This document shows positions 29,714 through 39,097 of a DNA stretch of 64,000 nt, piece after piece. How positions within the stretch are numbered: position 1 is the first letter of the stretch; the number at the start of each line of letters is the position of its first letter. The notes beneath the pieces are model-generated. The model was not told the DNA's origin. It saw only the letters and a program-made list of their open reading frames with translations, and searched no databases. The stretch is from positions 186,001-250,000 of the forward strand of contig NZ_BJTV01000006.1 of the NCBI RefSeq assembly GCF_007176755.1. The letters run 5' to 3'. Origin of the DNA: Streptomyces sp. 1-11 (GTDB lineage Bacteria > Actinomycetota > Actinomycetes > Streptomycetales > Streptomycetaceae). A program made the translations under genes and the position numbers.

Positions 29714-31653
29714 CGGATCGGCGGCATCTGCTCGTGCACGGGGCGACGTTCGCCGCCGTGGGTGAGCGGGGGGACATCAGCGGGGTGCGGGGCGGCGGCT
29801 TTCCGGACGGGTTGTTCGTGCGCGACGCCCGGCACCTGAGCCGGTGGCAGCTCACCGTCGACGGCGCGGTGCCCGAGGTGCTCGCCCCGGTCGCGGACGG
29901 CGACACGGCCCGCTGCGTGCTGGTGCCGCGCGGCGGCCGGCAGGAGCCGCCCGCCTGCACCCTGTTCCGCGAACAAGCCGTCGGCGACTCCTCGTTCGTG
30001 GAGTCGCTGCGGGTGACCGGCAACCGCGCGGTACCCACCGTGGTGCGTCTCGCCCTCACCGTCGACGCCGACTTCACCGACCAGTTCGAGCTGCGCTCCG
30101 ACCACCGCACCTACGCCAAGGCCGGCGCCGTGCGCTCCCGCGAAGTGCTGGACGACGGGGTGGAGTTCACCTACCGGCGGGCCGAATGGCGCTCCGTCAC
30201 GACCATCACGGCCGACCCCGCGCCGGACGCCGTCGAGGAGACCGGCACCGGCGCCCGCCGCCTGGTGTGGACCCTCGCCCTGGAACCCCAGGGCACCGCC
30301 GAACTGGTGCTGCGGGTGATGGCCCGCCCGCACGGCGACCGGCGCGCGCTGCGCGTGCCCCGCTCCCCCGCCTCGGTCAGCGAGCGGCTCGTGGCGGCGG
30401 AGGGCGGGTTCATGGAGGGCGTGGCCTTCCCGGCCGGGTGGCCGGAGCTGGCGGCGGCCTGCGCCCGGGGGCTCGCCGACCTCGCCGCGCTGCAGGTCCC
30501 GGCGACCGGTCCGGACGGCGAGGAGCTGCGGGTGCCGGCGGCGGGCGCCCCCTGGTTCCTCACCCTGCTCGGCCGGGACGCCCTGCTCACCTCCCTGTTC
30601 ACGCTGCCGTACCACCCGCGGCCGGCCGCCGCCACACTGCTCGCGCTGGCCGCGGCCCAGGCGACCGGCGCCGACGCCGGCGGGTCCTCGCTCGCCCAGC
30701 CCGGCAAGATCGTGCACGAGGTGCGGCACGGGGAGCTGGCGCACTTCGGGCAGGTGCCGTTCGGCCGGTACTACGGCTCGGTCGACGCCACCCCGCTGTT
30801 CCTCGTGCTGCTCGGGGCGTACACCGAGGTGACCGGCGACCCGGGCCTGGCCCGGCGCCTGGAGCCGCACGCCCGCGCGGCGACCGGCTGGATGCTGGAC
30901 CACGGCGGCCTGACCACGCGCGGCTACCTGGTGTACCGCGCCGACGAGGGCGGCCTCGCCAACCAGAACTGGAAGGACTCCCCCGGCGCGATCTGCTGGG
31001 CCGACGGCACCCGGCCCACCGGGGCGGTGATGGCCGCGGGCGCCCAGGGCTACGCGTACGACGCGCTGCGCCGCACCGCGTACGTGGCCCGCGCGGTGTG
31101 GGGCGACGAGACGTACGCCGCCCTGCTGGAGCAGGCGGCGGCCGATCTGCGGGACCGCTTCCAGCGGGACTTCTGGATGCGCGAGGACTCCTTCCCGGCG
31201 CTGGCGCTGGACGGGCAGGGCCGCCAGGTCGACGCGCTGGCCTCGGACGCCGGGCACCTGCTGTGGTCGGGGCTGCTGGACAAGGAGTACGGGGAGGCCG
31301 TCGGACGGCGGCTGCTGGAGCCGGACTTCTTCTCCGGCTGGGGCGTCCGCACGCTCGCCTCGGGCCAGCCGGCGTACCACCCGCTCTCGTACCACCGCGG
31401 CTCGGTCTGGCCGCACGACAACGCGCTGATCGCCCTCGGGCTGGCCCGCTACGGCCTGCACGACGAGGCGCGCACGGTGGCGCACGCGCTGGTCGAGGCG
31501 GCGACGGCGACCGGGCACCGGCTGCCGGAGGTGCTGGCGGGCTACGGCCGCGACACCCATCCCGAGCCGGTCCCCTACCCCCACGCGTGCGTCCGCGAAT
31601 CCCGCTCGGCGGCGGCCCCGCTCGCCCTGCTCACGGCGGTCGGCGGGGCCTGA
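29710..31653 (+). CDS. Glycogen-debranching-type enzyme (amylo-alpha-1,6-glucosidase family)
   Basis: 647 residues. The N-terminal beta-rich domain (about 1-240) begins HLLVHGATFAAVGERGDISG with GLFVRDARHLSRWQL, typical of the bacterial glycogen-debranching N-terminal domain. The C-terminal (alpha/alpha)6 domain has APWFLTLLGRDALLTSLFTL, GLANQNWKDSPGAI, and SYHRGSVWPHDNALIALGLARYG. Intracellular. The genuine substrate is unknown; many such proteins act on short alpha-glucans or fructosyl/glucosyl sugars. ATG overlaps the upstream stop (ATGA), so the two enzymes are coupled and probably controlled by the divergent ROK regulator. Confidence 0.88.
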   Translation: MTDRRHLLVHGATFAAVGERGDISGVRGGGFPDGLFVRDARHLSRWQLTVDGAVPEVLAPVADGDTARCVLVPRGGRQEPPACTLFREQAVGDSSFVESLRVTGNRAVPTVVRLALTVDADFTDQFELRSDHRTYAKAGAVRSREVLDDGVEFTYRRAEWRSVTTITADPAPDAVEETGTGARRLVWTLALEPQGTAELVLRVMARPHGDRRALRVPRSPASVSERLVAAEGGFMEGVAFPAGWPELAAACARGLADLAALQVPATGPDGEELRVPAAGAPWFLTLLGRDALLTSLFTLPYHPRPAAATLLALAAAQATGADAGGSSLAQPGKIVHEVRHGELAHFGQVPFGRYYGSVDATPLFLVLLGAYTEVTGDPGLARRLEPHARAATGWMLDHGGLTTRGYLVYRADEGGLANQNWKDSPGAICWADGTRPTGAVMAAGAQGYAYDALRRTAYVARAVWGDETYAALLEQAAADLRDRFQRDFWMREDSFPALALDGQGRQVDALASDAGHLLWSGLLDKEYGEAVGRRLLEPDFFSGWGVRTLASGQPAYHPLSYHRGSVWPHDNALIALGLARYGLHDEARTVAHALVEAATATGHRLPEVLAGYGRDTHPEPVPYPHACVRESRSAAAPLALLTAVGGA

Positions 31654-31829
31654 GCGGAGCCTTGACCGGGGGTTTGCCCGGTGTTTGCCCCGTGCCGTGA
31701 ACGGGGGCGGACGACCGCCCGTACGACATGGGCGGCGGGCCTGGCGGGCCGGGGCCGCTCCGGCCCGGCCCCGCCTCCCGGCTTGGCCCGCCGCCTCCGT
31801 CACGGGTCTCGCACGGAAGGACCTCCGGG

Positions 31830-33830
31830 TTGCCTCAGCACACGAGTACGCGCCAGCCACCGGACACGGCCGGAGGAGGCGAGGCCGTCCTCGGCGAACA
31901 GGAAGAACCGGAGGCGCCGGAAGGGCGGGCGGAACCGGAAGGGCGGGCGGAACCGGAGGAGACGGCGCGGACGGCGCTGCCCGAGCAGGCCGGCGCAGGC
32001 GGGGCGGACACCGTGGACCAGAGCCGCGACGGCGCCGAGGCCGCTGACGGCTCCGCCGCCCCCGCCGAGCCCCCCACGTCTTCCGATCCCCCCACGCCCC
32101 CCACTCCTCCCGCCCCCGGGGACGCGAAACCCGTACGGCGGTTCCGGGCCGCCTGGTCCGCCCGTGCCGGGCGCTGGCGGCAGGCGCATCCGGCGGCGGC
32201 TCAGGGGCTGTCCGCGACCGCCACCGTGCTCGCCGCCGCTCTCGTCGTCGCCGCGCTGGTGCTGCCGAACACCGTGGTCGGGCTCGGGCCGGCCAAGTTC
32301 GCCCGCATACCGGCCGAGGCGGTCATCGGGGCCGCCGTGCTGCTCGCCCTGCCGCGCCGGCCGCGGATGGCGCTGGCCGCGGTGTCCGGTGTCGCGCTGG
32401 CCGCCATGACCGTGCTGAACCTGCTCGACATGGGGTTCAACCAGTACCTGGGCCGCCCCTTCAACCCGGTGCTGGACTGGAGCCTGCTCGGGGACGCGCG
32501 GTCGTACCTGGAGGACTCGCTCGGCCGCACGGCCACCCTCGCCGCCACCGCGGGCGTGATCGTCCTCGTGCTGCTGCTGGCCGTCCTGCTGGCCCTGGCC
32601 ACGGTCCGGCTGGGCGAACTGCTCGCCCGGCACAGCGAGGCGGCGACCCGGGGCACCATGATCGCGGGCGTCGTCTGGATCACCTGCTCCGCGCTGGGCC
32701 TGCAGATAGCCGGAGTGCCGGTCGCCTCCGACCGCACCACCACCGCGCTGAAGACCGAGTCCCGCCGGGTCTCCGACACCCTCAGAGACGAAGCGGAGTT
32801 CCGGAAGATCGCCGGTCAGGACCGGTTCGGCAACACCCCGGGCAGCCAGCTCGTCCCCGACCTGCGCGGCAAGGACGTGGTCTTCACGTTCATCGAGAGC
32901 TACGGCCGCAGCGCCATCGAGGACCCGGTCATCGCCCCCGGCGTCGACGCCACCCTGGACGCCCGCACGAAAGCTCTGGCCAAGGCCGGGTTCCACGCCA
33001 GGAGCGGCTGGCTGACCTCCGCGACCTACGGCGGCAGCAGCTGGCTCGGCCACTCCACCACCATGTCGGGCCTGTGGATCAGCAACCAGCAGCGCTACCG
33101 CACGGTCATGGCCAGCGACCACCTCAGCCTGACCGGGGCCTTCGCGAAGACCGGCGCCTTCGACACGGTCGGCGTCATGCCGGGCGTGCAGAAGAGCTGG
33201 CCGGAGCAGAAGTGGTACGGCCTCGACAAGGTCTACAACGCCTTCCAGCTCGGCTACCGGGGACCGAAGTTCAGCTGGTCGACCATGCCCGACCAGTACG
33301 CGCTGCAGCAGTACGAGGAGCGGGTGCACAGCAAGCGGCCGGCCGACGGCAGGTCGCGGATGTCGCTGCTGATCCTGACCTCGAGCCACCAGCCCTGGGC
33401 GCCGGTGCCGAAGATGATCGGCTGGGACGAGCTGGGCGACGGCTCGGTGTTCAAGGACGTCGAGGCCGCGGGCGAGAAGCCGGCCGACGTCATCGCCGAC
33501 ACCACCAGGTCCCGTGCGGCCTACGGCAGGTCGGTGCAGTACTCGGTGACCGCGCTGACCGAGTGGCTGGAGCGCCACGGCACCAAGGACACCGTGCTCG
33601 TCTTCCTCGGCGACCACCAGCCGATCGCCCGGGTCAGCGGCAACCACGCCAGCCGGGACGTGCCCGTCTCGATCGTGGCGAAGGACCCGAAGGTGCTGGA
33701 CCGGATCGCCGACTGGCACTGGACGGAGGGCCTGCGCCCCGCCCACGACGCCCCGGTGTGGCGGATGAGCTCCTTCCGGGACCGCTTCCTGACGGCGTAC
33801 GGCTCGGTCCCGCACCCGAGGACGGGCTGA
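31830..33830 (+). CDS. Membrane-anchored sulfatase/phosphoglycerol transferase-like protein
   Basis: About 666 residues. The first ~100 residues are an acidic, Pro-rich, low-complexity cytoplasmic tail with a short EGRAEP repeat. Four or five transmembrane helices follow (about residues 120-290), then an extracytoplasmic alkaline-phosphatase/sulfatase superfamily domain: DVVFTFIESYGRSAI, TYGGSSWLGHSTTMSGL around the probable nucleophile, and VLVFLGDHQPIARVSGN with metal ligands. The architecture resembles LtaS-type enzymes that transfer glycerol phosphate or other alcohols onto envelope polymers. Start is uncertain: I favour TTG 31830 because GGAAGGA lies about 9 bases upstream; the in-frame ATG at 31728 has no site. 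Its stop directly abuts that of the convergent dus gene. Confidence 0.85.
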   Translation: MPQHTSTRQPPDTAGGGEAVLGEQEEPEAPEGRAEPEGRAEPEETARTALPEQAGAGGADTVDQSRDGAEAADGSAAPAEPPTSSDPPTPPTPPAPGDAKPVRRFRAAWSARAGRWRQAHPAAAQGLSATATVLAAALVVAALVLPNTVVGLGPAKFARIPAEAVIGAAVLLALPRRPRMALAAVSGVALAAMTVLNLLDMGFNQYLGRPFNPVLDWSLLGDARSYLEDSLGRTATLAATAGVIVLVLLLAVLLALATVRLGELLARHSEAATRGTMIAGVVWITCSALGLQIAGVPVASDRTTTALKTESRRVSDTLRDEAEFRKIAGQDRFGNTPGSQLVPDLRGKDVVFTFIESYGRSAIEDPVIAPGVDATLDARTKALAKAGFHARSGWLTSATYGGSSWLGHSTTMSGLWISNQQRYRTVMASDHLSLTGAFAKTGAFDTVGVMPGVQKSWPEQKWYGLDKVYNAFQLGYRGPKFSWSTMPDQYALQQYEERVHSKRPADGRSRMSLLILTSSHQPWAPVPKMIGWDELGDGSVFKDVEAAGEKPADVIADTTRSRAAYGRSVQYSVTALTEWLERHGTKDTVLVFLGDHQPIARVSGNHASRDVPVSIVAKDPKVLDRIADWHWTEGLRPAHDAPVWRMSSFRDRFLTAYGSVPHPRTG

Positions 33831-34973
33831 TCAGCCGCCGGAGGTGTCCAGCTCCGCGTCCTCGCCGACGCCCGCGCAGTCGTAGGGGTCCTTCAGCCAG
33901 CCGTCCGGCAGCACCACACGGTTGTTGCCGGACGTACGGCCGCGGGGCCCGTCGGCGCCGGCCGGCCAGGGCTGGTCGAGGTCCAGCTCGTCGAGACCGG
34001 CCCGCAGCTCCTCCAGCGAGGAGGTGATCGCCAGCCGCTTGCGCATCTCGGAGCCGACCGCGAAGCCCTTCAGGTACCAGGCGACGTGCTTGCGGAAGTC
34101 GACGACGCCCTTGGACTCGTCGCCGATCCACTCGCCGAGCAGAGTGGCGTGCCGGACCATCACGTCGGCGACCTCGCGCAGCGAGGGCCGCGCGATCTCC
34201 TCGGGCCGGCCCTCGAAGGCGGCCACCAGGTCGGCGAACAACCACGGCCGGCCCAGGCAGCCGCGGCCCACGACCACTCCGTCGCAGCCGGTCTCGCGCA
34301 CCATGCGCAGCGCGTCCTCGGCCGACCAGATGTCGCCGTTGCCGAGCACCGGGATCTCCGGCACGTGCTCCTTCAGCCGGGCGATGGCCTCCCAGTCGGC
34401 GGTGCCGCCGTAGTGCTGGGCGGCGGTGCGGCCGTGCAGCGCGATCGCCGTGACGCCCTCCTCGACGGCGATGCGGCCGGCGTCGAGGAAGGTGATGTGG
34501 TCGTCGTCGATGCCCTTGCGCATCTTCATCGTGACGGGCAGGTCCCCGGCGCCGGAGACGGCCTCGCGCAGGATGGCCCGCAGCAGGTTGCGCTTGTAGG
34601 GCAGCGCCGATCCGCCGCCCTTCCGGGTCACCTTGGGGACCGGGCAGCCGAAGTTCAGGTCGATGTGGTCGGCCAGGTCCTCCTCCGCGATCATGCGGAC
34701 GGCCTTGCCGACGGTCGCCGGGTCCACCCCGTAGAGCTGGATCGAGCGCGGCTTCTCGGTCGCGTCGAAGTGGATCAGCTGCATGGTCTTCTCGTTGCGC
34801 TCGACCAGCGCCCGGGTCGTGATCATCTCGCTCACGAACAGGCCCTTGCCGCCGCTGAACTCTCGGCACAGGGTGCGGAAGGGAGCGTTGGTGATACCGG
34901 CCATGGGGGCCAGGACGACCGGCGGCCGGACGGTGTGCGGGCCGATCTGGAGGGGGGACTCGGGCGTGGGCAT
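33831..34973 (-). CDS. dusB: tRNA-dihydrouridine synthase
   Basis: 380-residue FMN enzyme that reduces uridines in tRNA to dihydrouridine. It has the N-terminal LAPMAGITNAPFRTLCREF, DLNFGCPVPKVTRKGGGSAL with the catalytic Cys, ALHGRTAAQHYGGTADW, and GNGDIWSAEDA plus GVVVGRGCLGRPW for flavin binding. This is the DusB-like group common in actinobacteria. The ATG is at 34973. Divergent from an MFS transporter gene, with a 72-bp AT-richer gap. Confidence 0.94.
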   Translation of the reverse strand: MPTPESPLQIGPHTVRPPVVLAPMAGITNAPFRTLCREFSGGKGLFVSEMITTRALVERNEKTMQLIHFDATEKPRSIQLYGVDPATVGKAVRMIAEEDLADHIDLNFGCPVPKVTRKGGGSALPYKRNLLRAILREAVSGAGDLPVTMKMRKGIDDDHITFLDAGRIAVEEGVTAIALHGRTAAQHYGGTADWEAIARLKEHVPEIPVLGNGDIWSAEDALRMVRETGCDGVVVGRGCLGRPWLFADLVAAFEGRPEEIARPSLREVADVMVRHATLLGEWIGDESKGVVDFRKHVAWYLKGFAVGSEMRKRLAITSSLEELRAGLDELDLDQPWPAGADGPRGRTSGNNRVVLPDGWLKDPYDCAGVGEDAELDTSGG

Positions 34974-35045
34974 TCCCCCATTGTCACGTATCCGCGGAGA
35001 TCATGTAACGGTCATTAGTTAACCGCACTATCGAAATCCCGTACC

Positions 35046-36506
35046 ATGAGCCACATGCCCGAGCTCAGCCACCGCCGACGTCTGCTGGTGCTCGCGATCT
35101 GCTGCATGAGTCTGCTGATCGTGAGCCTCGACAACACCGCCCTGAACGTCGCGTTGCCCTCGATGCAGCGCGAGCTGCACGCCACCACCTCCGGCCTGCA
35201 GTGGTCGATCGACGCCTACACGCTCGTCCTCGCCTCGCTGCTGATGCTCGCGGGCTCCACGGCCGACCGGATCGGCCGCAAGCGGGTCTTCATGACGGGC
35301 CTGGTCCTCTTCTCCATCGGCTCGCTGCTGTGCTCCCTCGCCCCGAACCTCGAACTGCTGGTCGTCTTCCGCATGGTCCAGGCGGTCGGCGGCTCCATGC
35401 TCAACCCGGTCGCCATGTCGATCATCACCAACACCTTCACCGACTCCCGCGAGCGGGCCCGCGCGATCGGCGTGTGGGGCGCGGTGGTCGGCATATCCAT
35501 GGCGGCGGGCCCGCTGGTCGGCGGCCTGCTGGTGGAGTCGGTGGGCTGGCGCTCGATCTTCTGGGTCAACCTCCCGGTCGGCCTCGCGGCCCTGCTGCTC
35601 ACCCTGCGGTTCGTCCCCGAGTCCCGCGCGCCCCGGGCCCGCCGGCCCGACCCGGTCGGCCAGCTCCTGGTGATCGCGCTCTTCGGCTCGCTGACGTACG
35701 CGATCATCGAGGCGCCGGTCTCGGGCGTCGGCACGGCGGTCCCCTTCGGCGCGGTGGCCCTGGTGGCTCTGCTCGGCCTGCTCGGCTACGAGCCCCGGCG
35801 CGAGGAACCCCTCATCGACCTGCGCTTCTTCCGCTCCGCTCCGTTCAGCGGGGCGACCGTGATAGCCATCAGCGCGTTCGCCGCGCTGGGCGGCTTCCTC
35901 TTCCTGTCGACGCTGTACCTGCAGAACGTGCGCGGCCTCGACGCCCTGCACGCGGGCCTGTGGATGCTGCCGATGGCCGTGCCGACGTTCCTGTGCGCGC
36001 CGCTGTCCGGGCGGCTGGTGGGCAGCCGGGGACCGCGGCTGCCCCTGCTGGTGGCGGGCGCCGCCATGACCGTGAGCGGCGTGCTGTTCGCGGCCTTCGA
36101 GGCGGAGACGTCGAACACCACCCTGTTCGCCGGTTACGTGCTGTTCGGCATCGGCTTCGGCTTCGTGAACGCGCCGATCACCAACACGGCGGTGTCGGGC
36201 ATGCCCCGGACCCAGGCCGGGGTCGCCGCCGCCGTCGCCTCCACCAGCAGGCAGCTCGGGCAGACGCTCGGTGTCGCCGTGATCGGCGCGGTGCTCGCGG
36301 CCGGAGTGGGCGCCTCGCCGTACCGGAGCGCCTTCGTCACGGCGGCCCGGCCCGGATGGTGGATCCTCGCCGGGTGCGGTCTGGCCGTGCTGGTCCTCGG
36401 CTGGGTCACCAGCGGCCGCTGGGCCCGGCGCACCGCCGAGCGGACCGCGGACGAGCTGGAGTCGGCCGATCTGAAGGACGCCGTGGGGGTCACGGCGGGG
36501 TCCTGA
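35046..36506 (+). CDS. MFS drug exporter, DHA2 (EmrB/QacA) family
   Basis: 486 residues, about 14 predicted membrane helices. The motif SLDNTALNVALPSMQREL lies in helix 1, motif A (GSTADRIGRKRVFMTG) in the loop between helices 2 and 3, and motif C-like GAVVGISMAAGPLVGGLLVE in helix 5. This class exports drugs or small metabolites by proton antiport. ATG 35046 or 35055 may be the start; neither has a clear ribosome-binding site. It is divergent from dusB; no regulator is adjacent on its own side, although the next gene is an XRE regulator facing it. Confidence 0.92.
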   Translation: MSHMPELSHRRRLLVLAICCMSLLIVSLDNTALNVALPSMQRELHATTSGLQWSIDAYTLVLASLLMLAGSTADRIGRKRVFMTGLVLFSIGSLLCSLAPNLELLVVFRMVQAVGGSMLNPVAMSIITNTFTDSRERARAIGVWGAVVGISMAAGPLVGGLLVESVGWRSIFWVNLPVGLAALLLTLRFVPESRAPRARRPDPVGQLLVIALFGSLTYAIIEAPVSGVGTAVPFGAVALVALLGLLGYEPRREEPLIDLRFFRSAPFSGATVIAISAFAALGGFLFLSTLYLQNVRGLDALHAGLWMLPMAVPTFLCAPLSGRLVGSRGPRLPLLVAGAAMTVSGVLFAAFEAETSNTTLFAGYVLFGIGFGFVNAPITNTAVSGMPRTQAGVAAAVASTSRQLGQTLGVAVIGAVLAAGVGASPYRSAFVTAARPGWWILAGCGLAVLVLGWVTSGRWARRTAERTADELESADLKDAVGVTAGS

Positions 36507-36511
36507 GGCCG

Positions 36512-36567
36512 CCCGGGCCCCACGGCCCGGGTACCGGGCTCTGAAAGACGCTCGGGCCTCAGAGCCC
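36512..36567. terminator. Hairpins between convergent MFS and XRE genes
   Basis: A perfect 8-bp inverted repeat with a 4-base loop (36512-36531) is followed by a 9-bp inverted repeat (36536-36544 with 36559-36567) that covers the stop codon of the minus-strand gene. They probably act as a bidirectional terminator. Confidence 0.6.
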
Positions 36568-37464
36568 CTGGAGCCGCGCGGCCTCCCGCGGGCCGAGCGC
36601 CAGTTCCAGCAGCTTCTCCAGGCGGTCCCTCGTCTCCTCGTTCTTCGGGGTGTACGTGACCAGCCGGGGTCCCGCCTGCGGGCCCAACCACAGGTCCGTG
36701 TGCTCCAGGGTCAGGTGGCCGACGTAGGGGTTGAGGAACTCCTTGGTCTTGGAGCGGTTGCCCACGACCTCGTAGCGCTCCCAGTTCTCGCGGAACTCCG
36801 GGGACTCCCGCTCCAGGCGCTTGAGCAGCGTCTTCCAGGCGGGGTCGCCGAGGTGGCCGGCCATCGAGGCGCGCAGCCTGGCGGCCATCAGACGCATGGT
36901 CTCCTCCAGGTGCACGATCGACGCCCGCCAGTCGCTGTCGGTGTACACGAGGAGCATGCAGTTGCGGTCCTCCGGCGGGACCGCGTCCAGGTCGCCCATG
37001 AGGCGGGCGTAGGTGCGGTTGTAGGCGAGGATGTCGTACCGGCTGTTCTGGACGCAGGCCGGGAACGGCTCCAGCGCGCGCAGCGTCTCGCGCAGGGCCG
37101 GGGTGACGCTGGGGCAGCTCGCGCCCGGCGCCGGGTCGGTGGCGGCGGCGAGCTTGAAGAGGTGGGCGCGCTCGCTGGCGTCCAGCAGCAGGGTGCGGGC
37201 CAGGGCGTCCAGGACCTGCACGGAGACCTGGATGTCCCGGGCCTGTTCGAGCCAGGTGTACCAGGTGACGCCGACCGCGGAGAGCTGGGCGACCTCCTCG
37301 CGGCGCAGGCCGGGGGTGCGCCGCCGGGTGCCGCGCGGCAGCCCCACCTGTTCGGGTGCGATCCGCTCGCGCCGGCTGCGCAGGAACGCGGCCAGCTCGT
37401 GGCGCCGGATCTCCGCGCCGCGCGGGGGCCGCGCGGTCGTGGTCGGCTGTGCCGTCGTCGTCAT
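36559..37464 (-). CDS. XRE-family regulator with MmyB-like ligand domain
   Basis: 301 residues. An N-terminal helix-turn-helix (RTPGLRREEVAQLSAVGVTWYTWLEQ, about residues 45-75) is followed by the MmyB-like C-terminal PAS-type domain (NRTYARLMGDLDAVPPEDRN, LTLEHTDLWLGPQAGPRLVTYTP). These regulators usually control a neighbouring dehydrogenase or exporter. It is divergent from the MFS gene at 37566 and shares a 101-bp region with a perfect CTGGTACCAG palindrome, so it probably regulates that exporter. A second member of the same family lies at 63186. Confidence 0.9.
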   Translation of the reverse strand: MTTTAQPTTTARPPRGAEIRRHELAAFLRSRRERIAPEQVGLPRGTRRRTPGLRREEVAQLSAVGVTWYTWLEQARDIQVSVQVLDALARTLLLDASERAHLFKLAAATDPAPGASCPSVTPALRETLRALEPFPACVQNSRYDILAYNRTYARLMGDLDAVPPEDRNCMLLVYTDSDWRASIVHLEETMRLMAARLRASMAGHLGDPAWKTLLKRLERESPEFRENWERYEVVGNRSKTKEFLNPYVGHLTLEHTDLWLGPQAGPRLVTYTPKNEETRDRLEKLLELALGPREAARLQGL

Positions 37465-37493
37465 GCCTCCAGGATGCCGCCCGGCGGATCCTG

Positions 37494-37538
37494 TTGCCAG
37501 TTACTTCCGCTACCAGGATAAGGACACTCTGGTACCAG
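37494..37538 (+). promoter_or_regulatory. Candidate promoter and operator before MFS gene
   Basis: TTGCCA (37494-37499) and GGATAA (37516-37521) are spaced 16 bp apart and may be the -35 and -10. CTGGTACCAG, a perfect 10-bp palindrome, follows at 37529-37538 near the expected transcription start, with a related TACCAGG half-site at 37511. This suits a repressor site for the divergent XRE regulator. Confidence 0.5.
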
Positions 37539-37565
37539 TCTCCGGGTGGGCGCAGGCTCGATGCC

Positions 37566-38996
37566 ATGACAGAGACCGTCACCACCCCCGCCGTCCGTGT
37601 CCGGGCGGCCGCGCCGCCCGCGCTCAGCGGGCCGGGGCTGTTCACCGTTCTGCTGGCGGCGGCGCTGCCGCTGGTCGACTTCTTCATCGTCAACGTCGCG
37701 CTGCCGGCCATCGGCGCCGATCTCGCCGCGGGCGAGGCCGTGCTGGAACTGGTCGTGGCCGGGTACGGGGTCGCCTACGCCGTGCTGCTCGTGCTCGGCG
37801 GGCGGCTCGGGGACCTGTTCGGGCGGCGGCGGCTGTTCCTCGGCGGCATGGCCGCGTTCGGGCTGACCTCGCTGGCCTGCGGACTCGCCCCGGGGGCCTG
37901 GGGCCTGGTCGCGGCGCGGGTGGCGCAGGGCGCGTCGGCCGCCGCGATGCTGCCGCAGGTGCTCGCCACCATCCAGGCCGCCACCAGCGGCACCCGCCGG
38001 GCGAAGGCCATGAGCCTGTACGGCGCCACGGCCGGGCTGTCCATGGTGGCGGGGCAGATCCTGGGCGGCGTGCTGGTCGCGGCCGACATCGCCGGGAGCG
38101 GCTGGCGGGCGATCTTCCTCGTCAACGTCCCGGTCGTCGTGCTGGGGCTGGTGCTGGCCGTGCGGCACGTGCCGGAGACCCGTTCGAAGCGCCCGGAGCC
38201 CGTCGACGGGCCCGGCACCGTCCTGCTCGCCGTGTCGCTGCTGACGCTGCTCGTTCCGCTCACCGAGGGCCGCGCGGCGGGCTGGCCGCTGTGGACCTGG
38301 CTGTCGCTGGCCGCGTTCCCGTTCGCCGCGGCCGGGTTCTACGCCGTGGAGCGGCGGGCGGACCGCCGGGGGCGGACCCCGCTGGTGCCGCCGAGCCTGT
38401 TCGCGCTGGCGTCGCTGCGGCGGGGGCTGGTGCTGATGCTGCCGTTCTCGGTCGGCTTCAGCGGGTTCATGTTCGTCATCGCGCTGGCGCTGCAGCGGGG
38501 TGCCGGGCTGGGTCCGGTGCCGGCGGGACTCGCGCTCGCGCCGATGGCCGTGGCCTTCCTGTTCGTCTCGCTGGCCGGCCCGCGTCTGATCGCCCGGTAC
38601 GGCACCCGGGTGGTCACCGCGGGCTCCGTCCTGCAGGGCGTCGGCGTGCTGCTGATCGTGCTCGCCGTCCGGCGGGACTGGCCGCACCTGGACGTCGGCA
38701 CGCTGCTGCCGGGCGCGGCCGTCGCCGGCGCCGGGCAGGCGCTGCAACTGCCCAACCTGCTGCGGATCGTGATGTCCGAGGTGCCGCCGGCCCGGGCCGG
38801 GGTGGGCAGCGGTGTGATGGTCACCACCCAGCAGTCGGCGTTCGCGCTCGGCGTGGCCACCCTCGGCACCCTGTTCCTCACCCTGGTCCCGCACCAGGGC
38901 ATGCGGGACGCGCTGGTCATCACGCTGCTGGTGCAGCTCGCGGGCATCGTCCTGACGGGGTTGCTGAGCCTGCGGCTGCCCCGCCGGGTCGGCTGA
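37566..38996 (+). CDS. MFS drug exporter, DHA2-like
   Basis: 476 residues with about 14 membrane helices. It has PLVDFFIVNVALPAIGADL in helix 1, GGRLGDLFGRRRLFLGGM as motif A, and YGATAGLSMVAGQILGGVLV in helix 5. Probable proton-driven exporter. ATG 37566 follows the candidate promoter/operator closely. It is divergent from the MmyB-like XRE regulator, the likely controller. Confidence 0.92.
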   Translation: MTETVTTPAVRVRAAAPPALSGPGLFTVLLAAALPLVDFFIVNVALPAIGADLAAGEAVLELVVAGYGVAYAVLLVLGGRLGDLFGRRRLFLGGMAAFGLTSLACGLAPGAWGLVAARVAQGASAAAMLPQVLATIQAATSGTRRAKAMSLYGATAGLSMVAGQILGGVLVAADIAGSGWRAIFLVNVPVVVLGLVLAVRHVPETRSKRPEPVDGPGTVLLAVSLLTLLVPLTEGRAAGWPLWTWLSLAAFPFAAAGFYAVERRADRRGRTPLVPPSLFALASLRRGLVLMLPFSVGFSGFMFVIALALQRGAGLGPVPAGLALAPMAVAFLFVSLAGPRLIARYGTRVVTAGSVLQGVGVLLIVLAVRRDWPHLDVGTLLPGAAVAGAGQALQLPNLLRIVMSEVPPARAGVGSGVMVTTQQSAFALGVATLGTLFLTLVPHQGMRDALVITLLVQLAGIVLTGLLSLRLPRRVG

Positions 38997-39097
38997 GCCC
39001 GGCGCGGCGGCGGCGGCCCGACGCCGGGGAGTCCCCGTCGATCCCGGACGTGCCGCACACTCCTCGCAGACGGTCGGGCCGGACGCGGGGAGGCGGC

